Shown piece after piece: positions 45,170 through 54,700 of a stretch of 55,801 nucleotides of DNA (within the stretch, counting starts at the first letter, position 1; the number at the start of each line of letters is the position of its first letter). The DNA comes from Leptolyngbyaceae cyanobacterium MO_188.B28. Its GTDB lineage: Bacteria > Cyanobacteriota > Cyanobacteriia > Phormidesmidales > Phormidesmidaceae. The translations under genes were made by a program, and so were the position numbers. The notes below the pieces were generated by a model. It did not search any database, was not told where the DNA came from, and was given only the letters and a program-made list of their open reading frames with translations. The stretch lies in the NCBI GenBank assembly GCA_030065175.1, contig JASJDH010000007.1, forward strand, positions 1-55,801. The letters run 5' to 3'.

Positions 45170-45892
45170 ATGTTGAAAACACTACTCCCAGAAGACTTTT
45201 GGAAACTAGCGGATGATACCCGCATTGCAACAGAGTATCTCGCTGACACTAAACTCCAATATTTGAAAAGCGCTCCCCCTGAGATGCTTCGAAGTATTTG
45301 CCTACAATATCGCTATTTTGTCAGAGATTATCCAAATAACCTGGCTGTTCTAGTCTCCAAAACCCCTTACGGTGATTTCAAAAGCTTGATTGCTCATATT
45401 TTGGCCGATGAGTTGGGTAGTGGTCTGGCCGAGAAAGCTCACCTCAAATTATGGGATAACTTTCTCCTCAGCATAGAACTGGAGCCAGAGGTCTTAGAAG
45501 ATTCCGTTCATCCCGAAAACCTAAAGTTGTTGAAGCAGTTACAACAACTGACTAGGGAGCAGACTATGGCCTACGTTATTGGCTTGTGCGGCATGGGTGG
45601 AGAATGCTTGTGCCAAGTCTACCTCACTGCTATGTATAAGTACATCATGCAGAATCCATATCTAAAGGCCAATCAACATAATATTGATTGGGAGTTCTGG
45701 CATATTCATGTTGGAGAAGAAGACATCAAACATCGTCATCAGGTACGACAAACGATCAATGAAATCGTTAAACACGATCCCAAGTGCATAGCGGATCTGG
45801 CGGCCGGCTATGAAATAGCTAAGTCTAATTGGGATAGTTTCTGGGGGAATAGCTATCAGCTATCTGGCCTAACATTCGCGGCATTTTCCTGA
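45170..45892 (+). CDS. Haem-oxygenase-like di-iron protein (iron-containing redox enzyme family)
   Basis: 240 residues from ATG 45170 (AGG 7 bases upstream); in-frame starts at 45137 and 45095 add unsupported residues. Entirely helical, with a pattern of acidic and histidine residues expected for haem-oxygenase-like di-iron oxidases: SLIAHILADELG (His76, Asp80, Glu81), His91, GGECLC (Glu145), and FWHIHVGEEDIKHRHQVR (His168, His170, Glu173/174, Asp175, His178/180). Relatives (UndA, CADD, SznF-type domains) use O2 to cleave or oxidise small molecules such as fatty acids or amino acids. No operon partner indicates the substrate. Its 5' side abuts the broken EEP gene. Confidence 0.75.
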   Translation: MLKTLLPEDFWKLADDTRIATEYLADTKLQYLKSAPPEMLRSICLQYRYFVRDYPNNLAVLVSKTPYGDFKSLIAHILADELGSGLAEKAHLKLWDNFLLSIELEPEVLEDSVHPENLKLLKQLQQLTREQTMAYVIGLCGMGGECLCQVYLTAMYKYIMQNPYLKANQHNIDWEFWHIHVGEEDIKHRHQVRQTINEIVKHDPKCIADLAAGYEIAKSNWDSFWGNSYQLSGLTFAAFS

Positions 45893-46098
45893 TTCAACTT
45901 GCCGCCTAGAGGAAAATAAATCGTCCAGAGAGAAAGCCATGAAATTCAGATAGCATATTAGGCGATCCTAAATCAATCATGAACTCTCATTAAGCTTGAG
46001 TCCTTTTTTGATTAAGGATCGCATACTCATAAAAAGTCTTTCAGACTCATAAATCAGATAGTTTTTTAAAATAATGACATTATTGGGAGCCTGGGGAA

Positions 46099-48540
46099 GT
46101 GGCCGGTGACAAAGAGAATATTGGAACAGAAAGGACTCGTTACCCTTCTGACACAGCGCCGTTTCAGGCTCAATCGGATTCCACCGCAGTCAATCTGACT
46201 CACAGCCAGTACCAGAGAACCATTACCAGTTTGGTTGATCACGCCATCTCTGGCGTTGAGCTGCCAAATTTATTTCACAATACAATTTCCCTCGTCGCCC
46301 ACACTCTAAATCTAAGGTATAGCAGTATCTGGCAAGTCCTTTCGGATGGCGGTACTCTCCAGAAGGTGGTTAGCACGGGGTGGTCTAATCTCACGGTTGA
46401 TTGTCTAGAAATTAGCGCTCATACCCAGAGTTGGGTGCGATACTTGCTCGCAACTAAACACCCCATTGAGATCGCAGACAACCAGATTGAGGATCCAAAC
46501 CTAAAACCCCTATCGACGATCTTTCCGGCTGATAGCGTCAGCAGTGTTTGCATAATCATCCCGGGGCAGGAAACCCCCCTAGGATTACTCACCGTGCATT
46601 CCATTGAAAAATGCTGCTTCACACCCGCAACAATTCACTTCTTGCAGACTGTGACCCATTTGCTAGCAGCCGCCATTGAGCGCAAAAGAGCCGAAGCCCT
46701 CCTGTCCATCCAAACTCAAATTTTGGAGAATATTGCCTCCGGAACTAATTTGCAGACCATTTACAAACAGCTCTGTCTGTTAATTGAGCAACAGGCTCCA
46801 GGCGCACTCTGTTCTATTTTGCTGATGGATCCGGCAAACCAACAATTGCGGCTTGGGGCGGCCCCCAGTATCCCTAAGGCCTATGCCCAAGCGTTAGACG
46901 GATTGGTGCTGGGGAAACAGGCAGGCTCCTGTGGGACAGCGGCTTATCAAGGAGAATCTGTTTTTATTAAGGACATCGCCACCGATCCTCGCTGGATTCC
47001 CTTTCGAGAATTGGCTCTGAAGCACAATATCCATTCCTGTTGGTCAAGTCCCTTTTTCTCCCAGTCTGGCGAAGTTCTAGGCACATTTGCACTAGCCCAT
47101 CGAATTGCCTGCCAGCCCTCTGCCTATCATTTAGAAATGATGAAGACGGCGACCCATTTAGCCGGACTTGCAGCGGAAGGTCATTCGGCCGCAGAGCACC
47201 TCAAACAACAAGCTCTCTGCGACCCGCTAACCGGCTTATCCAATCGCCTGTTGTTTATAGAACGGCTGAAAACAATATTTCAGCAAGCCCAACAGGGAAC
47301 AGAGGATTCATCTCATCCCGCCGCAGAATTCGCCATTCTCTGTCTAGATATCGATCATTTCAAGTTCGTCAATGATAGTCTCGGCCATGAGATTGGGGAT
47401 CAACTTCTGATCGCCCTCTCCCGAAGGTTAAAACGCTGTCTTGCCCCTGAAGACACCCTGACTCGATTGGGCGGCGATGAGTTCGCCTTGCTGTTGAAAG
47501 GCGTCAATAATATCGCTCAAGCCCAGCTAGCAGCTCATCGCATCCAATCTTTTTTGTCCAGTCCTTTTAATCTGAGTGGGCATGTACTGTTTATCTCAGT
47601 AAGTGTGGGAATTACACTGTTCTCTCGGCATTATCATCAACCGGAAGATATGTTGCGGGATGCTAACACGGCTATGTATCGCGCCAAGGGAAGTGAACGC
47701 GGTAGTCACGCCGTGTTCGATCAGACAACGCCATCCCAAGTATATTCCCGCTCACAGTTAGAGCTGGAATTACGGCAAGAACTGGAAAGTTTACTTTCAA
47801 ACTCATTTGCCCGATTCCAACTGCATTACCAGCCAATAGTCTCCTTGTTAAATGGCTCTATTATGGGATTTGAAGCGTTAGTGCGGTGGCGGCATCCAGA
47901 AAGAGGGTGGCTCTCTCCAGAAGAATTTATTCCCATCGCAGAAGCCAATGGATTAATTGTGCCCATTGGGAAGTGGGTGCTTCAGGAAGCTTGTCAACAA
48001 CTTCGCCAGTGGCAAAAGAAATTGAAGCGATTCGACACCTTGTTCATGAGCGTAAATGTCTCTAATCGACAACTTCTGCAACCTGATTTTCTTTCCCAAA
48101 TTAAAGCTGTGCTGGGCTCAACTCAAACCGACGCCTCTTGCTTGAAGCTGGAGATCACTGAAACAATGCTATTGGAAATGGCGCACTTTGTGGCGCCTCA
48201 GTTGGAATCCCTACACAAAATGGGCATCCAACTTAATTTAGATGATTTTGGCACCGGGTATTCTTCTCTGGGATATCTCCACACAATTCCCGTCAGCGCC
48301 CTCAAGATAGACCGTTCTTTTACGGCTGATCTGGGCAATCAGCATGACCAAATTATCCGCACGATTATCTCGTTAGCTCGTGAACTCCAAATGAACACCA
48401 TTGCTGAAGGGATTGAAACGCATCAGCAACTCAGCAAACTCCGCCAGTTCGGTTGTAACCTGGGGCAAGGATATTTATTCTCTGCGCCAGTTTCCAAAGA
48501 AGAAGCGGAAAGACTCTTGTTTCATTCCCCATTTTCTTAG
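46099..48540 (+). CDS. GAF-GAF-GGDEF-EAL cyclic-di-GMP protein
   Basis: 813 residues from a GTG start (GGGGA-like site upstream). GAF about 40-195, second GAF 205-360 (SCGTAAYQGESVFIKDIATDPRW), GGDEF 370-530 with the intact active motif GGDEF at 458-462, EAL 550-805 with EALVRW, ETMLLE, DDFGTGYSSLGYL and KIDRSF. The catalytic residues of both halves look intact, so it could make or degrade c-di-GMP depending on the GAF ligands. No tetrapyrrole-binding Cys motif of cyanobacteriochromes was identified in either GAF. Cytosolic. Monocistronic. Confidence 0.93.
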   Translation: MAGDKENIGTERTRYPSDTAPFQAQSDSTAVNLTHSQYQRTITSLVDHAISGVELPNLFHNTISLVAHTLNLRYSSIWQVLSDGGTLQKVVSTGWSNLTVDCLEISAHTQSWVRYLLATKHPIEIADNQIEDPNLKPLSTIFPADSVSSVCIIIPGQETPLGLLTVHSIEKCCFTPATIHFLQTVTHLLAAAIERKRAEALLSIQTQILENIASGTNLQTIYKQLCLLIEQQAPGALCSILLMDPANQQLRLGAAPSIPKAYAQALDGLVLGKQAGSCGTAAYQGESVFIKDIATDPRWIPFRELALKHNIHSCWSSPFFSQSGEVLGTFALAHRIACQPSAYHLEMMKTATHLAGLAAEGHSAAEHLKQQALCDPLTGLSNRLLFIERLKTIFQQAQQGTEDSSHPAAEFAILCLDIDHFKFVNDSLGHEIGDQLLIALSRRLKRCLAPEDTLTRLGGDEFALLLKGVNNIAQAQLAAHRIQSFLSSPFNLSGHVLFISVSVGITLFSRHYHQPEDMLRDANTAMYRAKGSERGSHAVFDQTTPSQVYSRSQLELELRQELESLLSNSFARFQLHYQPIVSLLNGSIMGFEALVRWRHPERGWLSPEEFIPIAEANGLIVPIGKWVLQEACQQLRQWQKKLKRFDTLFMSVNVSNRQLLQPDFLSQIKAVLGSTQTDASCLKLEITETMLLEMAHFVAPQLESLHKMGIQLNLDDFGTGYSSLGYLHTIPVSALKIDRSFTADLGNQHDQIIRTIISLARELQMNTIAEGIETHQQLSKLRQFGCNLGQGYLFSAPVSKEEAERLLFHSPFS

Positions 48541-49025
48541 CTGATCCAGCCTCAGGACCGACAGTCATAAACCCATGTTTCATATTTATGGCTTCAAAGT
48601 ACCCTTAGGGGTACTATTCAAAATAAATTACGCACTTTAAGCTGGTAGCCTTAGCATTTGCGGGGCTTATGGAAACATGCATCACGATCTATTTATTTGT
48701 TGAAATGACCCTAGTTTGCCGTTGAAGTGCGCTCAGGGTAAAATTCGGCTCTTCGCAGCAAGAATTGCCGCCCATTTTTGTCTCTGTAGGCGCTGCCTAT
48801 CAAAGGATTGATTGACTTCGGGCCATTATCATTCGGGCCATTATCAACAAATGAAAATCGGATATAGAAATTCTAAGGTGGTTTGACGCCGACAGCCTTT
48901 AGTTGTTGGAGAATTACGAGATGTTTTTTGCTTCAGAACACATTGAATCGCTAGAAATATTTAGCCACGTCCTAATCCATTCCTAAACTTTATTACATTC
49001 TGTTACAGATTACTCGTACAAGGAC
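48541..49025. other. 485-bp upstream region of the haem-dioxygenase unit
   Basis: No gene. A short hairpin (AGTACCC/GGGTACT, 48598-48615) lies about 60 bp past the GGDEF-EAL stop without a T-run and may help end that transcript. The 9-base sequence TCGGGCCAT occurs twice near 48820-48840. No clear promoter hexamers were identified for the downstream gene. Confidence 0.5.
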
Positions 49026-50618
49026 ATGTCAAACAAAAGAGACACTTCTAGAGATGGGTTTAAGAACAAACTCCAGACCTTTGCCTTAACCAACTTCTCG
49101 GGAGTTTGGAAATTGCTGCAAAGCAACGATTCTCTGAAGCGAAAGATCAACAAAACGCTGATTAACAATGCTATTTACGCTGTTCCCACACGTCCCTATC
49201 CGTTCAGTCTGATGACAATGGAGCCCGGCTTCTCAGGCAATTATACTTGCTGGGACTCATTAACCGATCGAACCTATACAGGACGACATTTACCTCCTGA
49301 CCCAGCGTTTAACCAGGACGACAACCTGCCCAAACTTGAAGATCTTGCGGTTTTATTCCGCAAAAAAGATGGGCAGACGATTTATTCAGAAAAATCAACT
49401 CAGTTGTTTCCCTATTGGGTGCAGTGGTTTACCGATGGCTTTCTACGCACTGATCACACCAATAAATTAAAAAATACCTCCAACCACCACATCGATTTGT
49501 CGCCTGTCTATGGACTCAACCGAAAATCCACAGATATGTTGAGAGCCCATCAAGGCGGCAAACTGAAAAGTCAGATAATCAACGGTGAGGAATATCCTCC
49601 CTTTTTCTACGCCAATCCAGAAAAAGGAGAAATTAAAGCCGAATTTGATGGATTGTATACCCCTCTCAATGATGAGACCAGGCTAGACCCCGCTAAGAAA
49701 GCAAAACTGTTTGCCATGGGGGTGGAACGGGCAAATGTGCAAATCGGCTATGTCATGCTAAACGTCCTTTGCCTAAGGGAACACAATCGATTGTGCGATT
49801 TACTGGCAAAGCATTATTCTGACTGGGATGACGAACGCCTCTTCCAAACCGCCAGAAATATTCTGATCCTCCTAATCATGAAAATTATTGTGGAGGAGTA
49901 TATTAACCACATTACACCTTATCATTTTGATTTCATCGTCGATCCGGCCGCGTTTACAAATGAGAAGTGGTATCGCCAGAATTGGATGACACTTGAGTTC
50001 AGCTTAGTGTACCGCTGGCACAGCGCCCTCCCCGAAACGCTGAACTATAACGGCGAACAGATCTCCATGGCGGAGACCCTTTGGAACAATCAAATGCTAA
50101 TCGATCGGGGGCTGGCGGCTTTGTTTGAGGAGACCTGTTCTCAACCCGGCGCCCGCATTGGTTTGTTTAATACGGCGGAATTCTTGATACATACCGAATT
50201 AGCCAGTATTGAGTTAGGGCGTAAAGCGCAACTGGCCAGTTATAACGATTACCGCGAGATGTGTCAGTTTCCTCGAGTGACGGATTTTGATCAGATTACC
50301 GCTAATCCGGATGCGCAGCGAGAATTAAAACGACTCTATGGGGATGTTGACAAAATTGAATTTTATGTGGGTCTCTATGCTGAAGATGTCCGAGAAAATT
50401 CAGCCCTATCTCCCCTGATTGGTCGATTGGTCGGCATTGACGCCTTTTCCCAAGCGTTAACGAATCCCTTAATGGCGGAAAACATTTTCAATGAACAGAC
50501 TTTTTCCCCCATTGGGTGGGAGGTGATTCAGAACACGAATACCCTCTCGGACCTGGTCCATCGCAATATCCCGCAAACGGATAAGAAGTACACCGTAACG
50601 TTTTACCGCAATCATTGA
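49026..50618 (+). CDS. Cyclooxygenase-like haem peroxidase/dioxygenase
   Basis: 530 residues, no signal peptide, with the animal haem peroxidase fold closest in layout to prostaglandin synthases and alpha-dioxygenases. The key motif is LEFSLVYRWHSALPE: His332 is the proximal haem ligand and Tyr329 lies three residues before it, as in the YxWH motif of cyclooxygenases, where that Tyr makes the substrate radical. NTSNHHIDLSPVYG and REHNRLCDLL are further family blocks. In the distal helix, QWFTDGFLRT, the position of the cyclooxygenase distal His is Asp137, so peroxidase turnover may be weak. It probably oxygenates a fatty acid to a hydroperoxide. The catalase-related gene 44 bp downstream could act next. 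Confidence 0.85.
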   Translation: MSNKRDTSRDGFKNKLQTFALTNFSGVWKLLQSNDSLKRKINKTLINNAIYAVPTRPYPFSLMTMEPGFSGNYTCWDSLTDRTYTGRHLPPDPAFNQDDNLPKLEDLAVLFRKKDGQTIYSEKSTQLFPYWVQWFTDGFLRTDHTNKLKNTSNHHIDLSPVYGLNRKSTDMLRAHQGGKLKSQIINGEEYPPFFYANPEKGEIKAEFDGLYTPLNDETRLDPAKKAKLFAMGVERANVQIGYVMLNVLCLREHNRLCDLLAKHYSDWDDERLFQTARNILILLIMKIIVEEYINHITPYHFDFIVDPAAFTNEKWYRQNWMTLEFSLVYRWHSALPETLNYNGEQISMAETLWNNQMLIDRGLAALFEETCSQPGARIGLFNTAEFLIHTELASIELGRKAQLASYNDYREMCQFPRVTDFDQITANPDAQRELKRLYGDVDKIEFYVGLYAEDVRENSALSPLIGRLVGIDAFSQALTNPLMAENIFNEQTFSPIGWEVIQNTNTLSDLVHRNIPQTDKKYTVTFYRNH

Positions 50619-50662
50619 TAGGTAGTCGAATCAGGCGCTGATAACACCTACGTCACATTCAA

Positions 50663-51730
50663 ATGAAAAATAAGACGGGTCAAAAGGAACTCTACAAAGA
50701 ATATCCGCTTCCCGATGAAGCCAAGGAAATCGAACAGATGTTGGAGTTGATGACCTACTTTCACCTCCAACAAGCCAAACTTCTGGGGCGATTTCGACGA
50801 GGGCAGCATACCAAAGATACCGGGTGTCTCAAAGGCGAATTCAGAGTTGAATCTGGACTGCCGGAATGGGTGAGAGTTGGGGTATTTCAAGAACCTCAAA
50901 CGTTTGATGCAATCATTCGCTTTTCTAACGGATCCTTCAAAATCCAGTCTGATCGCCAGGGAGACGGCCGAGGGATGGCCATCAAACTGTTGGGGGTAGG
51001 GGGTAAGCAGGTGCTTCCACCTGAAGATTTAGCGAATGGAAGCGATTCAGAACAAGATTTCATCATGGTTAATAATCCGGTTTTTCCCTTCCCCGATATT
51101 CGAGCCTACCGACATTTTTTTGAGTTGAGAAAGTGGTTTGGCGGCCAGGTGGGAAAATTTTTGTTCTTTTTGCCCCGTCCTCGACTGCGCCAGATCGCTC
51201 AATCCGCCCTCAACGCCCAAGTGTCCAACCCGCTTGAGATTCAGTACTGGAGCATGTCGCCATATCGTCTGGGGAACAGAGCCATGAAATTCTCGGCTAA
51301 ACCGACAAATCAAGATCGCCACCCCTCTCCCTCCCCCGTAAACCCAGGGCAAGACGACTTTTTATTTGATGCGCTAGCAGAACGCATCAAGGAAGGGGAT
51401 GTTTACTTTGACTTTATGGTGCAATGCCAAACAGACCCAGACAAGATGCCCATTGAAGATGTCAGTATTGAATGGCCAGAACCCGCCTCTAATGTTGAAG
51501 TTGACCTGTCGCAGCCAAATTCAAAATTTATCAAAGTAGCGACTGTTAAAATTCCGCAACAAGATCCCTATAGCGACAGCTTGAAGAAATTTCGAGAGGC
51601 CTGTGAGAATAAGATTTTCAGCCCATGGCATGCGATTCTGGCGCATCAGCCGCTAGGCGGTATTAACCGTCTGCGGAAAGTCGCCTACCATGAGAGCGCT
51701 TTGAGGCGACGCCGTCAAAACACGCCTTAG
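50663..51730 (+). CDS. Catalase-related haem protein, candidate hydroperoxide-converting enzyme
   Basis: 355 residues, about two-thirds of a monofunctional catalase, as in the small catalase-related allene oxide synthase group. Candidate haem-site residues are His49 in GQHTKDTG (distal), Asn137 in MVNNPVF, and the RxxxY pair Arg338/Tyr342 in LRKVAYHES (proximal). The RFSNGSFK..DGRGMAIKL and PIEDVSIEWPE blocks are typical of the family. Relatives convert fatty-acid hydroperoxides to allene oxides or other oxylipins rather than dismutating H2O2. The position directly behind a cyclooxygenase-like dioxygenase, in the same direction, supports a two-step oxylipin route. Plain catalase activity cannot be excluded from sequence. 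Confidence 0.82.
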   Translation: MKNKTGQKELYKEYPLPDEAKEIEQMLELMTYFHLQQAKLLGRFRRGQHTKDTGCLKGEFRVESGLPEWVRVGVFQEPQTFDAIIRFSNGSFKIQSDRQGDGRGMAIKLLGVGGKQVLPPEDLANGSDSEQDFIMVNNPVFPFPDIRAYRHFFELRKWFGGQVGKFLFFLPRPRLRQIAQSALNAQVSNPLEIQYWSMSPYRLGNRAMKFSAKPTNQDRHPSPSPVNPGQDDFLFDALAERIKEGDVYFDFMVQCQTDPDKMPIEDVSIEWPEPASNVEVDLSQPNSKFIKVATVKIPQQDPYSDSLKKFREACENKIFSPWHAILAHQPLGGINRLRKVAYHESALRRRRQNTP

Positions 51731-51747
51731 TAGGAAAGAAATTAGCG

Positions 51748-54700
51748 TTAATCAATGACGTCTTCTACTGCTCCTAAGGTTTTTAAAGTCTCCTTCTGAA
51801 CATCAGTTAAGCCCGTCACGGCAGTGATGTTCATTTTTTCATAGGGTCTTTTGTCTCTGAGGGTGTTGATGCATTTTCCAGTTTGGACATCCCAAAGTTT
51901 AACGGTTCCATCCTGACCGCCGCTGACTAAGGCGCCGTTGTGATGGTTAAAGGCGACAGACCACACTTCGCCGACATGTCCTCGCAGGACGTTAAGCGAC
52001 TTACCTGACTGAATGTCCCATAACTGTATGGTTTGGTTATCACTGCCGCACGCCAGCATGCGGCCATCTGGACTGAATCTGACAGACCAAAGACGACCTG
52101 AACAAGTTAATATCCTACGGCACAGCCCCGATTGCAAATCCCATATTCGAATGGTTTGATCGCTACTGCCGCTGGCCAGAATTTTGCCGTCCGGGCTAAA
52201 GGCCACCGAAAAAACTAGACTGGCATGCCCTTGGAAAGTCGTAATGCAGTCACCCGATTGCGCATTCCACAGCTTAACAGTGGCGTCTTCACTGCCACTG
52301 GCCAGGATTTGGCCGTCTGGACTAAAGGCGACAGACCAAATTTTTCCAGTATTGTTAGAGATGGTTTTGAGCGATCGCCCCGACTGTACATCCCAAAATT
52401 GGATGGTTTCGTCAGCACTGCCACTGGCTAAGGTTTGTCCATCCGGGCTGAAAGCAACCCAGACTATGCTGGCATGCCCCCGTAAGGTTTTACGCACTTG
52501 CCGAGTCGGCATATCCCACAAGCGAATGGCGTCAACGCCAGTGCTGGCTAAGGTTTGTCCATCCGGGCTAAAGGCGACAGACCAAACCCCGCTGATATGC
52601 TCGCCTAAAGTATACAGGTGACAATCAGCTTGCATTTCCCACAGCCTGACTTTTTTATCATCACTGCCACTGGCTAAAAGTTGACCATCGGGGCTAAATG
52701 CGATCGCTCTGACACCGGCGCTATAGCCTCGCAGAGTTCTCAGCGATTGACCAGTCTGGGCGTTCCACACCTTAACCGTGCTGTCATGACTGCCACTGAG
52801 CAATGTTTGCCCATTGGGATGAAAATCAACCGACCAAACAGTGCTCGAATGGCCTTTTAAGGTCTTAACACAGTCTCCAGTAGAAACCTCCCACACCCTA
52901 ACAATGCCTGACTGACTTCCGCTCGCCAGAAGGTGATCCGTCGTACTTTCAAATCCATTAGTCATGGACTTTTGGGAGGAGCCTGCTCGGGAGGTATAGG
53001 CGACTGACATGATCAAGCTGGGGAGATTGCCGCCGAATGTTTTCAAGCATTGCCCGGTAGTAACATCCCACAGTCGAATGACGCCATCACGCCCTCCACT
53101 GATTAACGCTTGCCCCGTCGGATCAAACGCCACCGATTTAACCATGCCGGTGTGTCCTTGCAAATTTTGTAGCAATTGGCCCGTGTGAATATCCCAAAGC
53201 TTTACGGTGTGATCATCACTGCCGCTAGCCAGAACCTGTCCATTGCGACTGAAAGCGACTGAACAGACCCATTTGGCGTGTCCCTCTAAAGTCCGAATAC
53301 AGCGGCCAGTGAGTACATCCCACAATTTAATGGTTTGATCATTGCCACTGCTGGCCAACATTTGACCATCGGGGCTAAACGCCACCGACCAAATCCAATC
53401 GGTGTGCCCTTCCAGAACCATGAGGCATTTACCCGTTGAGAGATCCCACAGTTTTACAGTTTGATCAAAACTACCGCTGGCCAGGGTTTGACCATCCGGA
53501 CTAAAGGCGATCGCCGCCACCCAACTGGCATGGCCTCTGCAGATCAAAACCTTTTTGCAATTGTCCGCTTGCCAGACCCGCACGTCGCCATCCGCATTCC
53601 CCGTCGCAAACCGATCGCCATCGGGACTAAAGGCAACCGACAGGTTGGCGCTCAACGTATCTGTGAAAACAGACTTAGACAGATCGCAATGGGCGAAATT
53701 CACCTGGTGTAAATTTATGTCCAACAGGTTCGCCTGCCATATAGCCAAATACGAACAATCAAGCTGCCTTAAATCCGCCATCAGTTCACGCAGCAAATTG
53801 AGGATATTGCCTGCCATATAACCCGGTTTTAGGGGCGACTCCCGCCTCAGACTGGCTAGCATCTGCTTCAGTTGCTGTTCAACCCGTTGGGAACTACCCA
53901 AAGCGGCGATCACAGCGTCAATAACGGGACGGAGGATGAGACGAATTTGGGCTTGACGCACATAGTCTTTACTCTGGGCCTTGATTAGGGCGTGGCTGTT
54001 GAATAACTCACAGCCCCTAATTCCCGATTCCCAATCCCTAAACTCATCACAAATCTGCTTCACGAAACGATCCGTTACGAACTCCATCACAACGGGTTGT
54101 AACAACCATTGCCCTTTGTTACGCTCTACCAAACTTCGCCGTCCCAGAGATTTCAGCACTTCTGGCAGTCGCCGAGAAACAGCCCCTGACACGACATCAG
54201 CAGCCAAATCTGTCAACGAAATGGGGTCTCGGTTCACCGCCAGCCAATACATCACCTGCTGCTCTATTGCCGATAAGCGACCAAACTGCTGTTGCAACAA
54301 ATCTCTAATGTCCTCAAACCCCAGCACCTTCTGGCGCAAATAGGGCATCAGTTCCGCCACATTCCCTTCAAACAGTTCTTGCACTGTTGAGGCCACTATC
54401 TTCAAGGCCAGCGGATTACCGGCAAAATGTTCAAAGATTTCTCGCCAGTCTTGGTACCCCCCCCCAAAACACCCTCTGGCCTCAAAAATGCCTTGTCCCT
54501 CGATCTGACTCAGCCCCTTCAGTTGCATTGAACGGATAGGCAGCGTCACCCCCTCACGAAAGGCGATGCCTCTGGGTTTCTCCCGGCTGGTGCAGATCAC
54601 GCAACTTTGATGCCGCCCTTCCTCCACACATCGCAGCAGATGGCCATACCCTTCATACCCCGCTTGAAAATGTCCCGACTGAGCCCCTCCCTGCAAAATC

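Noticed and set aside
52184-52621. Plus-strand repeat-like ORF with PSGLKAT units
   Set aside because: Antisense reading of the FSPDG WD40 motif.
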